64,000 nucleotides of DNA from Allodiplogaster sudhausi. Taxonomy: Eukaryota > Nematoda > Chromadorea > Rhabditida > Diplogasteridae. The notes beneath the pieces are model-generated. The model did not search any database and was not told where the DNA came from. It saw only the letters and a list, made by a program, of their open reading frames with translations. Both the position numbers and the translations under genes were made by a program. Positions 1-11,700 of this stretch are shown piece after piece. Location of the stretch: NCBI GenBank assembly GCA_945643635.1, contig CALZFC010000160.1, forward strand, positions 186,001 through 250,000. Direction: 5' to 3'. Within the stretch, counting starts at the first letter, position 1. The number at the start of each line of letters is the position of its first letter.

Positions 1-400
1 CTTTTTTTGTCTAACATTGACCATATCTTTTTTTCTGATGATTCAAAGTGGTCCGAATTGTATTTAAACGAACCGTCTTGACGAGATCTAACTATGCATA
101 CCTTCACTAGTAGAATACCTATCATGACTTGGCCAGAACATGTCAAAATGTGATTTGTCTAAAATTGTCAATATCTTTTTGTTGTCTAAAATTGACCATA
201 TCTTTTTTTCTGATGATTCAAAGTGGTTCGAATTGTATTTAAACGAACCGTCTTGACGAGATCTAACTATGCATACCTTCACTAGTAGAATACCTATCAT
301 GACTTGGCCAGAACATGTCAAAATGTGATTATGTCTAAAATTGTCAATATCTTTTTGTTGTCTAAAATTGACCATATCTTTTTTTCTGATGATTCAAAGT

Positions 401-425
401 GGTTCGAATTGTATTTAAACGAACC
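401..425. repeat. Dyad symmetry GGTTCG / CGAACC in the conserved left half (example)
   Basis: GGTTCG (401-406) and CGAACC (420-425) are perfect reverse complements flanking a 13-nt AT-rich loop that contains TTTAAA. The right arm is unchanged in the monomers I read. The left arm exists in two states, GGTTCG (perfect 6-bp stem) and GGTCCG (for example 576-581, one mismatch). Monomers of the two states are interspersed through the array. Short dyads are reported in centromeric satellites that lack CENP-B boxes, but whether this one extrudes or binds a protein is not shown by the sequence. Confidence 0.8.
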
Positions 426-508
426 GTCTTGACGAGATCTAACTATGCATACCTTCACTAGTAGAATACCTATCACGACTTGGCCAGAACATGTCAAAAT
501 GTGAATTT

Positions 509-560
509 GTCTAAAATTGACCATATCTTTTTTTGTCTAACATTGACCATATCTTTTTTT
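509..560. repeat. Internal 26-bp direct duplication inside the monomer (example)
   Basis: Positions 509-534 and 535-560 are two adjacent 26-bp units that both start gtctaa, run through ttgaccatatc and end in T7, differing at one base (aaaatt versus aacatt). The stretch just upstream, 493-508, begins gtcaaaatgtga and looks like a third, truncated and diverged copy. In type 2 monomers the first unit reads gtcaatatc and ends tttttgtt. The duplication is present in essentially every monomer, so it predates amplification of the array. The third copy is an inference from weak similarity. Confidence 0.9.
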
Positions 561-736
561 CTGATGATTCAAAGTGGTCCGAATTGTATTTAAACGAACC
601 GTCTTGACGAGATCTAACTATGCATACCTTCACTAGTAGAATACCTATCATGACTTGGCCAGAACATGTCAAAATGTGATTATGTCTAAAATTGTCAATA
701 TCTTTTTGTTGTCTAAAATTGACCATATCTTTTTTT
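561..736. repeat. Exemplar monomer, type 2 (catgac / gattatg / gtcaata haplotype)
   Basis: This 176-bp monomer shows the alternative right-half haplotype: catgac instead of cacgac, gtgattatg instead of gtgaatttg, gtcaatatc instead of gaccatatc, and a T-tract interrupted as tttttgttgtct. Its left half carries GGTCCG, which breaks the dyad, and the patch tatgcat (an NsiI site). Type 2 monomers often carry an extra gaa triplet after ACTAGT (tagaagaatacc), making them about 179 bp. Type 1 and type 2 alternate in local patterns that define the higher-order units listed below. Confidence 0.92.
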
Positions 737-910
737 CTGATGATTCAAAGTGGTTCGAATTGTATTTAAACGAACCGTCTTGACGAGATCTAACTATACA
801 TACCTTCACTAGTAGAATACCTATCACGACTTGGCCAGAACATGTCAAAATGTGAATTTGTCTAAAATTGACCATATCTTTTTTTGTCTAACATTGACCA
901 TATCTTTTTT

Positions 911-1086
911 CTGATGATTCAAAGTGGTCCGAATTGTATTTAAACGAACCGTCTTGACGAGATCAAACTGTAAATACCTTCACTAGTAGAATACCTATCA
1001 CGACTTGGCCAGAACATGTCAAAATGTGAATTTGTCTAAAATTGACCATATCTTTTTTTTGTCTAACATTGACCATATCTTTTTTT
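911..1086. repeat. Exemplar monomer, type 3 (BglII-less, agatcaaac + tgtaaat)
   Basis: In this type AGATCT is changed to AGATCA, giving agatcaaac, and the variable patch reads tgtaaat. The two changes are almost always coupled. One exception, at about 36675, has agatcaaac with tataaat. The type carries ggtccg and cacgac/gaatttg, and is usually followed by a longer T-tract of 8 or more. I located about three dozen, near 964, 4125, 7111, 10437, 17488 and 18193, and more densely to the right, for example 44931, 45633 and 46340. They are usually isolated single monomers, but consecutive pairs occur at ~27160/27337 and ~43881/44056. They are convenient markers of higher-order unit boundaries. Confidence 0.88.
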
Positions 1087-4000
1087 CTGATGATTCAAAG
1101 TGGTCCGAATTGTATTTAAACGAACCGTCTTGACGAGATCTAACTATGCATACCTTCACTAGTAGAATACCTATCATGACTTGGCCAGAACATGTCAAAA
1201 TGTGATTATGTCTAAAATTGTCAATATCTTTTTGTTGTCTAACATTGACCATATCTTTTTTTCTGATGATTCAAAGTGGTTCGAATTGTATTTAAACGAA
1301 CCGTCTTGACGAGATCTAACTATAAATACCTTCACTAGTAGAATACCTATCACGACTTGGCCAGAACATGTCAAAATGTGAATTTGTCTAAAATTGACCA
1401 TATCTTTTTTTGTCTAACATTGACCATATCTTTTTTCTGATGATTCAAAGTGGTCCGAATTGTATTTAAACGAACCGTCTTGACGAGATCTAACTATGCA
1501 TACCTTCACTAGTAGAATACCTATCATGACTTGGCCAGAACATGTCAAAATGTGATTATGTCTAAAATTGACAATATCTTTTTGTTGTCTAACATTGACC
1601 ATATCTTTTTTTCTGATGATTCAAAGTGGTTCGAATTGTATTTAAACGAACCGTCTTGACGAGATCTAACTATAAATACCTTCACTAGTAGAATACCTAT
1701 CACGACTTGGCCAGAACATGTCAAAATGTGAATTTGTCTAAAATTGACCATATCTTTTTTTGTCTAACATTGACCATATCTTTTTTTCTGATGATTCAAA
1801 GTGGTCCGAATTGTATTTAAACGAACCGTCTTGACGAGATCTAACTATGCATACCTTCACTAGTAGAATACCTATCATGACTTGGCCAGAACATGTCAAA
1901 ATGTGATTATGTCTAAAATTGTCAATATCTTTTTGTTGTCTAAAATTGACCATATCTTTTTTTCTGATGATTCAAAGTGGTTCGAATTGTATTTAAACGA
2001 ACCGTCTTGACGAGATCTAACTATACATACCTTCACTAGTAGAATACCTATCATGACTTGGCCAGAACATGTCAAAATGTGATTATGTCTAAAATTGTCA
2101 ATATCTTTTTGTTGTCTAAAATTGACCATATCTTTTTTTCTGATGATTCAAAGTGGTTCGAATTGTATTTAAACGAACCGTCTTGACGAGATCTAACTAT
2201 GCATACCTTCACTAGTAGAAGAATACCTATCACGACTTGGCCAGAACATGTCAAAATGTGAATTTGTCTAAAATTGACCATATCTTTTTTTGTCTAACAT
2301 TGACCATATCTTTTTTCTGATGATTCAAAGTGGTCCGAATTGTATTTAAACGAACCGTCTTGACGAGATCTAACTATGCATACCTTCACTAGTAGAATAC
2401 CTATCATGACTTGGCCAGAACATGTCAAAATGTGATTATGTCTAAAATTGTCAATATCTTTTTGTTGTCTAAAATTGACCATATCTTTTTTTCTGATGAT
2501 TCAAAGTGGTTCGAATTGTATTTAAACGAACCGTCTTGACGAGATCTAACTATACATACCTTCACTAGTAGAATACCTATCACGACTTGGCCAGAACATG
2601 TCAAAATGTGAATTTGTCTAAAATTGACCATATCTTTTTTTGTCTAACATTGACCATATCTTTTTTCTGATGATTCAAAGTGGTCCGAATTGTATTTAAA
2701 CGAACCGTCTTGACGAGATCTAACTATAAATACCTTCACTAGTAGAATACCTATCACGACTTGGCCAGAACATGTCAAAATGTGAATTTGTCTAAAATTG
2801 ACCATATCTTTTTTTTGTCTAACATTGACCATATCTTTTTTCTGATGATTCAAAGTGGTCCGAATTGTATTTAAACGAACCGTCTTGACGAGATCTAACT
2901 GTAAATACCTTCACTAGTAGAATACCTATCACGACTTGGCCAGAACATGTCAAAATGTGAATTTGTCTAAAATTGACCATATCTTTTTTTTGTCTAACAT
3001 TGACCATATCTTTTTTTCTGATGATTCAAAGTGGTCCGAATTGTATTTAAACGAACCGTCTTGACGAGATCTAACTATGCATACCTTCACTAGTAGAATA
3101 CCTATCATGACTTGGCCAGAACATGTCAAAATGTGATTATGTCTAAAATTGTCAATATCTTTTTGTTGTCTAACATTGACCATATCTTTTTTTCTGATGA
3201 TTCAAAGTGGTTCGAATTGTATTTAAACGAACCGTCTTGACGAGATCTAACTATAAATACCTTCACTAGTAGAATACCTATCACGACTTGGCCAGAACAT
3301 GTCAAAATGTGAATTTGTCTAAAATTGACCATATCTTTTTTTGTCTAACATTGACCATATCTTTTTTTCTGATGATTCAAAGTGGTTCGAATTGTATTTA
3401 AACGAACCGTCTTGACGAGATCTAACTATACATACCTTCACTAGTAGAATACCTATCATGACTTGGCCAGAACATGTCAAAATGTGATTTGTCTAAAATT
3501 GTCAATATCTTTTTGTTGTCTAAAATTGACCATATCTTTTTTTCTGATGATTCAAAGTGGTTCGAATTGTATTTAAACGAACCGTCTTGACGAGATCTAA
3601 CTATGCATACCTTCACTAGTAGAAGAATACCTATCACGACTTGGCCAGAACATGTCAAAATGTGAATTTGTCTAAAATTGACCATATCTTTTTTTGTCTA
3701 ACATTGACCATATCTTTTTTTCTGATGATTCAAAGTGGTCCGAATTGTATTTAAACGAACCGTCTTGACGAGATCTAACTATGCATACCTTCACTAGTAG
3801 AATACCTATCATGACTTGGCCAGAACATGTCAAAATGTGATTATGTCTAAAATTGTCAATATCTTTTTGTTGTCTAAAATTGACCATATCTTTTTTTCTG
3901 ATGATTCAAAGTGGTTCGAATTGTATTTAAACGAACCGTCTTGACGAGATCTAACTATACATACCTTCACTAGTAGAATACCTATCACGACTTGGCCAGA

Positions 4001-4547
4001 ACATGTCAAAATGTGAATTTGTCTAAAATTGACCATATCTTTTTTTGTCTAACATTGACCATATCTTTTTTCTGATGATTCAAAGTGGTCCGAATTGTAT
4101 TTAAACGAACCGTCTTGACGAGATCAAACTGTAAATACCTTCACTAGTAGAATACCTATCACGACTTGGCCAGAACATGTCAAAATGTGAATTTGTCTAA
4201 AATTGACCATATCTTTTTTTTGTCTAACATTGACCATATCTTTTTTTCTGATGATTCAAAGTGGTCCGAATTGTATTTAAACGAACCGTCTTGACGAGAT
4301 CTAACTATGCATACCTTCACTAGTAGAATACCTATCATGACTTGGCCAGAACATGTCAAAATGTGATTATGTCTAAAATTGTCATATCTTTTTGTTGTCT
4401 AACATTGACCATATCTTTTTTTCTGATGATTCAAAGTGGTTCGAATTGTATTTAAACGAACCGTCTTGACGAGATCTAACTGTAAATACCTTCACTAGTA
4501 GAATACCTATCACGACTTGGCCAGAACATGTCAAAATGTGAATTTGT

Positions 4548-6950
4548 CTAAAATTGACCATATCTTTTTTTGTCTAACATTGACCATATCTTTTTTTCTG
4601 ATGATTCAAAGTGGTCCGAATTGTATTTAAACGAACCGTCTTGACGAGATCTAACTATGCATACCTTCACTAGTAGAATACCTATCATGACTTGGCCAGA
4701 ACATGTCAAAATGTGATTATGTCTAAAATTGTCAATATCTTTTTGTTGTCTAAAATTGACCATATCTTTTTTTCTGATGATTCAAAGTGGTTCGAATTGT
4801 ATTTAAACGAACCGTCTTGACGAGATCTAACTATGCATACCTTCACTAGTAGAAGAATACCTATCATGACTTGGCCAGAACATGTCAAAATGTGATTATG
4901 TCTAAAATTGTCAATATCTTTTTGTTGTCTAAAATTGACCATATCTTTTTTTCTGATGATTCAAAGTGGTTCGAATTGTATTTAAACGAACCGTCTTGAC
5001 GAGATCTAACTATACATACCTTCACTAGTAGAATACCTATCACGACTTGGCCAGAACATGTCAAAATGTGAATTTGTCTAAAATTGACCATATCTTTTTT
5101 TGTCTAACATTGACCATATCTTTTTTCTGATGATTCAAAGTGGTCCGAATTGTATTTAAACGAACCGTCTTGACGAGATCTAACTGTAAATACCTTCACT
5201 AGTAGAATACCTATCACGACTTGGCCAGAACATGTCAAAATGTGAATTTGTCTAAAATTGACCATATCTTTTTTTTGTCTAACATTGACCATATCTTTTT
5301 TCTGATGATTCAAAGTGGTCCGAATTGTATTTAAACGAACCGTCTTGACGAGATCTAACTATAAATACCTTCACTAGTAGAATACCTATCACGACTTGGC
5401 CAGAACATGTCAAAATGTGAATTTGTCTAAAATTGACCATATCTTTTTTTGTCTAACATTGACCATATCTTTTTTTCTGATGATTCAAAGTGGTCCGAAT
5501 TGTATTTAAACGAACCGTCTTGACGAGATCTAACTATGCATACCTTCACTAGTAGAATACCTATCATGACTTGGCCAGAACATGTCAAAATGTGATTATG
5601 TCTAAAATTGTCAATATCTTTTTGTTGTCTAAAATTGACCATATCTTTTTTTCTGATGATTCAAAGTGGTTCGAATTGTATTTAAACGAACCGTCTTGAC
5701 GAGATCTAACTATGCATACCTTCACTAGTAGAAGAATACCTATCATGACTTGGCCAGAACATGTCAAAATGTGATTATGTCTAAAATTGTCAATATCTTT
5801 TTGTTGTCTAAAATTGACCATATCTTTTTTTCTGATGATTCAAAGTGGTTCGAATTGTATTTAAACGAACCGTCTTGACGAGATCTAACTATACATACCT
5901 TCACTAGTAGAATACCTATCACGACTTGGCCAGAACATGTCAAAATGTGAATTTGTCTAAAATTGACCATATCTTTTTTTGTCTAACATTGACCATATCT
6001 TTTTTCTGATGATTCAAAGTGGTCCGAATTGTATTTAAACGAACCGTCTTGACGAGATCTAACTATAAATACCTTCACTAGTAGAATACCTATCACGACT
6101 TGGCCAGAACATGTCAAAATGTGAATTTGTCTAAAATTGACCATATCTTTTTTTGTCTAACATTGACCATATCTTTTTTCTGATGATTCAAAGTGGTCCG
6201 AATTGTATTTAAACGAACCGTCTTGACGAGATCTAACTATAAATACCTTCACTAGTAGAATACCTATCACGACTTGGCCAGAACATGTCAAAATGTGAAT
6301 TTGTCTAAAATTGACCATATCTTTTTTTGTCTAACATTGACCATATCTTTTTTTCTGATGATTCAAAGTGGTCCGAATTGTATTTAAACGAACCGTCTTG
6401 ACGAGATCTAACTATGCATACCTTCACTAGTAGAATACCTATCATGACTTGGCCAGAACATGTCAAAATGTGATTATGTCTAAAATTGTCAATATCTTTT
6501 TGTTGTCTAAAATTGACCATATCTTTTTTTCTGATGATTCAAAGTGGTTCGAATTGTATTTAAACGAACCGTCTTGACGAGATCTAACTATGCATACCTT
6601 CACTAGTAGAAGAATACCTATCATGACTTGGCCAGAACATGTCAAAATGTGATTATGTCTAAAATTGTCAATATCTTTTTGTTGTCTAAAATTGACCATA
6701 TCTTTTTTTCTGATGATTCAAAGTGGTTCGAATTGTATTTAAACGAACCGTCTTGACGAGATCTAACTATACATACCTTCACTAGTAGAATACCTATCAC
6801 GACTTGGCCAGAACATGTCAAAATGTGAATTTGTCTAAAATTGACCATATCTTTTTTTGTCTAACATTGACCATATCTTTTTTCTGATGATTCAAAGTGG
6901 TTCGAATTGTATTTAAACGAACCGTCTTGACGAGATCTAACTATACATAC
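4548..6950. repeat. 5-monomer higher-order repeat (~879 bp), about 2.7 copies
   Basis: The same order of monomer types restarts at about 4548, 5427 and 6305, offsets of 879 and 878 bp. Each unit contains a ggtccg/tatgcat/catgac monomer, then a ggttcg/tatgcat monomer with the gaa triplet (near 4850, 5730 and 6608), then a ggttcg/tatacat/cacgac monomer, then two T6/ggtccg monomers with tataaat or tgtaaat. The copies differ at single bases, such as tgtaaat near 5185 versus tataaat near 6063. The order breaks down after about 6950. Confidence 0.75.
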
Positions 6951-8160
6951 CTTCACTAGTAGAATACCTATCACGACTTGGCCAGAACATGTCAAAATGT
7001 GAATTTGTCTAAAATTGACCATATCTTTTTTTGTCTAACATTGACCATATCTTTTTTCTGATGATTCAAAGTGGTCCGAATTGTATTTAAACGAACCGTC
7101 TTGACGAGATCAAACTGTAAATACCTTCACTAGTAGAATACCTATCACGACTTGGCCAGAACATGTCAAAATGTGAATTTGTCTAAAATTGACCATATCT
7201 TTTTTTTTTCTAACATTGACCATATCTTTTTTCTGATGATTCAAAGTGGTCCGAATTGTATTTAAACGAACCGTCTTGACGAGATCTAACTGTAAATACC
7301 TTCACTAGTAGAAGAATACCTATCACGACTTGGCCAGAACATGTCAAAATGTGAATTTGTCTAAAATTGACCATATCTTTTTTTTGTCTAACATTGACCA
7401 TATCTTTTTTTCTGATGATTCAAAGTGGTCCGAATTGTATTTAAACGAACCGTCTTGACGAGATCTAACTATGCATACCTTCACTAGTAGAATACCTATC
7501 ATGACTTGGCCAGAACATGTCAAAATGTGATTATGTCTAAAATTGTCAATATCTTTTTGTTGTCTAAATTGACCATATCTTTTTTTCTGATGATTCAAAG
7601 TGGTTCGAATTGTATTTAAACGAACCGTCTTGACGAGATCTAACTATACATACCTTCACTAGTAGAATACCTATCACGACTTGGCCAGAACATGTCAAAA
7701 TGTGAATTTGTCTAAAATTGACCATATCTTTTTTTGTCTAACATTGACCATATCTTTTTTCTGATGATTCAAAGTGGTTCGAATTGTATTTAAACGAACC
7801 GTCTTGACGAGATCTAACTGTAAATACCTTCACTAGTAGAATACCTATCACGACTTGGCCAGAACATGTCAAAATGTGAATTTGTCTAAAATTGACCATA
7901 TCTTTTTTTGTCTAACATTGACCATATCTTTTTTTCTGATGATTCAAAGTGGTCCGAATTGTATTTAAACGAACCGTCTTGACGAGATCTAACTATGCAT
8001 ACCTTCACTAGTAGAATACCTATCACGACTTGGCCAGAACATGTCAAAATGTGAATTTGTCTAAAATTGACCATATCTTTTTTTGTCTAACATTGACCAT
8101 ATCTTTTTTTCTGATGATTCAAAGTGGTCCGAATTGTATTTAAACGAACCGTCTTGACGA

Positions 8161-8176
8161 GATCTAACCTTCACTA
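8161..8176. other. Monomer with 9-bp deletion of the variable patch
   Basis: The sequence reads gatctaaccttcactag where neighbours have tatgcata or similar between taac and cctt. Nine bases, covering nearly the whole variable patch, are missing, and the flanks are normal. The deletion could have arisen by slippage between short ta/ac repeats. Confidence 0.85.
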
Positions 8177-8503
8177 GTAGAATACCTATCATGACTTGGC
8201 CAGAACATGTCAAAATGTGATTATGTCTAAAATTGTCAATATCTTTTTGTTGTCTAAAATTGACCATATCTTTTTTTCTGATGATTCAAAGTGGTTCGAA
8301 TTGTATTTAAACGAACCGTCTTGACGAGATCTAACTATGCATACCTTCACTAGTAGAAGAATACCTATCACGACTTGGCCAGAACATGTCAAAATGTGAA
8401 TTTGTCTAAAATTGACCATATCTTTTTTTGTCTAACATTGACCATATCTTTTTTTCTGATGATTCAAAGTGGTCCGAATTGTATTTAAACGAACCGTCTT
8501 GAC

Positions 8504-8520
8504 GAGATCTACCTTCACTA
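8504..8520. other. Monomer with 10-bp deletion of the variable patch
   Basis: Here the sequence reads gatctaccttcactag. Ten bases (aactatgcat or an equivalent register) are missing, only two monomers downstream of the 9-bp deletion at about 8165. Its end points differ, so the two are not simple copies of one event unless one was later altered. Confidence 0.85.
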
Positions 8521-8728
8521 GTAGAATACCTATCACGACTTGGCCAGAACATGTCAAAATGTGAATTTGTCTAAAATTGACCATATCTTTTTTTGTCTAA
8601 AATTGACCATATCTTTTTTTCTGATGATTCAAAGTGGTTCGAATTGTATTTAAACGAACCGTCTTGACGAGATCTAACTATACATACCTTCACTAGTAGA
8701 ATACCTATCATGACTTGGCCAGAACATG

Positions 8729-11700
8729 TCAAAATGTGATTATGTCTAAAATTGTCAATATCTTTTTGTTGTCTAAAATTGACCATATCTTTTTTTCTGA
8801 TGATTCAAAGTGGTTCGAATTGTATTTAAACGAACCGTCTTGACGAGATCTAACTATGCATACCTTCACTAGTAGAAGAATACCTATCATGACTTGGCCA
8901 GAACATGTCAAAATGTGATTATGTCTAAAATTGTCAATATCTTTTTGTTGTCTAAAATTGACCATATCTTTTTTTCTGATGATTCAAAGTGGTTCGAATT
9001 GTATTTAAACGAACCGTCTTGACGAGATCTAACTATACATACCTTCACTAGTAGAATACCTATCACGACTTGGCCAGAACATGTCAAAATGTGAATTTGT
9101 CTAAAATTGACCATATCTTTTTTTGTCTAACATTGACCATATCTTTTTTCTGATGATTCAAAGTGGTCCGAATTGTATTTAAACGAACCGTCTTGACGAG
9201 ATCTAACTATAAATACCTTCACTAGTAGAATACCTATCACGACTTGGCCAGAACATGTCAAAATGTGAATTTGTCTAAAATTGACCATATCTTTTTTTTT
9301 GTCTAACATTGACCATATCTTTTTTCTGATGATTCAAAGTGGTCCGAATTGTATTTAAACGAACCGTCTTGACGAGATCTAACTGTAAATACCTTCACTA
9401 GTAGAAGAATACCTATCACGACTTGGCCAGAACATGTCAAAATGTGAATTTGTCTAAAATTGACCATATCTTTTTTTTGTCTAACATTGACCATATCTTT
9501 TTTTCTGATGATTCAAAGTGGTCCGAATTGTATTTAAACGAACCGTCTTGACGAGATCTAACTATGCATACCTTCACTAGTAGAATACCTATCATGACTT
9601 GGCCAGAACATGTCAAAATGTGATTATGTCTAAAATTGTCAATATCTTTTTGTTGTCTAAAATTGACCATATCTTTTTTTCTGATGATTCAAAGTGGTTC
9701 GAATTGTATTTAAACGAACCGTCTTGACGAGATCTAACTATGCATACCTTCACTAGTAGAATACCTATCACGACTTGGCCAGAACATGTCAAAATGTGAA
9801 TTTGTCTAAAATTGACCATATCTTTTTTTGTCTAACATTGACCATATCTTTTTTTCTGATGATTCAAAGTGGTCCGAATTGTATTTAAACGAACCGTCTT
9901 GACGAGATCTAACTATGCATACCTTCACTAGTAGAATACCTATCATGACTTGGCCAGAACATGTCAAAATGTGATTATGTCTAAAATTGTCAATATCTTT
10001 TTGTTGTCTAAAATTGACCATATCTTTTTTTCTGATGATTCAAAGTGGTTCGAATTGTATTTAAACGAACCGTCTTGACGAGATCTAACTATGCATACCT
10101 TCACTAGTAGAAGAATACCTATCATGACTTGGCCAGAACATGTCAAAATGTGATTATGTCTAAAATTGTCAATATCTTTTTGTTGTCTAAAATTGACCAT
10201 ATCTTTTTTTCTGATGATTCAAAGTGGTTCGAATTGTATTTAAACGAACCGTCTTGACGAGATCTAACTATACATACCTTCACTAGTAGAATACCTATCA
10301 CGACTTGGCCAGAACATGTCAAAATGTGAATTTGTCTAAAATTGACCATATCTTTTTTTGTCTAACATTGACCATATCTTTTTTCTGATGATTCAAAGTG
10401 GTCCGAATTGTATTTAAACGAACCGTCTTGACGAGATCAAACTGTAAATACCTTCACTAGTAGAATACCTATCACGACTTGGCCAGAACATGTCAAAATG
10501 TGAATTTGTCTAAAATTGACCATATCTTTTTTTTTGTCTAACATTGACCATATCTTTTTTCTGATGATTCAAAGTGGTCCGAATTGTATTTAAACGAACC
10601 GTCTTGACGAGATCTAACTATGCATACCTTCACTAGTAGAAGAATACCTATCACGACTTGGCCAGAACATGTCAAAATGTGAATTTGTCTAAAATTGACC
10701 ATATCTTTTTTTTGTCTAACATTGACCATATCTTTTTTTCTGATGATTCAAAGTGGTCCGAATTGTATTTAAACGAACCGTCTTGACGAGATCTAACTAT
10801 GCATACCTTCACTAGTAGAATACCTATCATGACTTGGCCAGAACATGTCAAAATGTGATTATGTCTAAAATTGTCAATATCTTTTTGTTGTCTAAAATTG
10901 ACCATATCTTTTTTTCTGATGATTCAAAGTGGTTCGAATTGTATTTAAACGAACCGTCTTGACGAGATCTAACTATGCATACCTTCACTAGTAGAAGAAT
11001 ACCTATCATGACTTGGCCAGAACATGTCAAAATGTGATTATGTCTAAAATTGTCAATATCTTTTTGTTGTCTAAAATTGACCATATCTTTTTTTCTGATG
11101 ATTCAAAGTGGTTCGAATTGTATTTAAACGAACCGTCTTGACGAGATCTAACTATACATACCTTCACTAGTAGAATACCTATCACGACTTGGCCAGAACA
11201 TGTCAAAATGTGAATTTGTCTAAAATTGACCATATCTTTTTTTGTCTAACATTGACCATATCTTTTTTCTGATGATTCAAAGTGGTCCGAATTGTATTTA
11301 AACGAACCGTCTTGACGAGATCTAACTGTAAATACCTTCACTAGTAGAATACCTATCACGACTTGGCCAGAACATGTCAAAATGTGAATTTGTCTAAAAT
11401 TGACCATATCTTTTTTTTGTCTAACATTGACCATATCTTTTTTCTGATGATTCAAAGTGGTCCGAATTGTATTTAAACGAACCGTCTTGACGAGATCTAA
11501 CTATGCAATACCTTCACTAGTAGAATACCTATCACGACTTGGCCAGAACATGTCAAAATGTGAATTTGTCTAAAATTGACCATATCTTTTTTTTGTCTAA
11601 CATTGACCATATCTTTTTTTCTGATGATTCAAAGTGGTCCGAATTGTATTTAAACGAACCGTCTTGACGAGATCTAACTATGCATACCTTCACTAGTAGA

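Larger units (their letters stand above)
386..560. repeat. Exemplar monomer, type 1 (cacgac / gaatttg / gaccata haplotype)
   Basis: This 175-bp monomer is a reference for the landmarks. Counting the c of ctgatgattc as 1, it has the intact dyad GGTTCG (16-21) and CGAACC (35-40), AGATCT (50-55), the variable patch tatgcat (59-65), ACTAGT (72-77), cacgac, TGGCCA (96-101), ACATGT (104-109), gtgaatttg, then two 26-bp direct repeats (124-149 and 150-175) ending in T7. The right-half states cacgac, gaatttg, gaccata and tttgtct travel together in most monomers, so they act as a linked haplotype. The phase of the monomer is arbitrary. I chose this start because the preceding T-tract absorbs most length variation. 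Confidence 0.93.
1..4547. repeat. Left mosaic segment with an 18-monomer-offset paralogous stretch
   Basis: About 26 monomers show no simple short-period higher-order unit. The order of variants from about 390 to 1300 recurs from about 3551 to 4460 at an offset of 3,161 bp (18 monomers), including the agatcaaac monomer at 964 and 4125. A shorter match at 1,931 bp (11 monomers) links about 1019-1400 to 2950-3330. Odd monomers here are a hybrid gacaatatc at about 1570, a one-base-shortened gtgatttgtc at about 151 and 3486, and gtcatatc (one A lost) at about 4381. Confidence 0.65.
6951..8728. repeat. Mosaic segment containing shortened monomers
   Basis: Ten or so monomers in no clear unit. The segment contains a lengthened T-tract in which the g of gtct is lost (about 7200-7210), a one-base deletion in gtctaaattg (about 7565), and two monomers with large deletions in the variable patch (annotated separately). 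It looks like a zone where the surrounding 5-mer and 12-mer units meet. Confidence 0.6.

Noticed and set aside
401..425. tRNA gene fragment because of GGTTCGAA
   Set aside because: No acceptor stem, anticodon arm or A-box at normal spacing can be drawn, and only the first part of the B-box is present.
527..560. Intrinsic transcription terminators from the T7 tracts
   Set aside because: There is no GC-rich hairpin directly upstream, and the context is a eukaryotic-type satellite, not bacterial transcription units.
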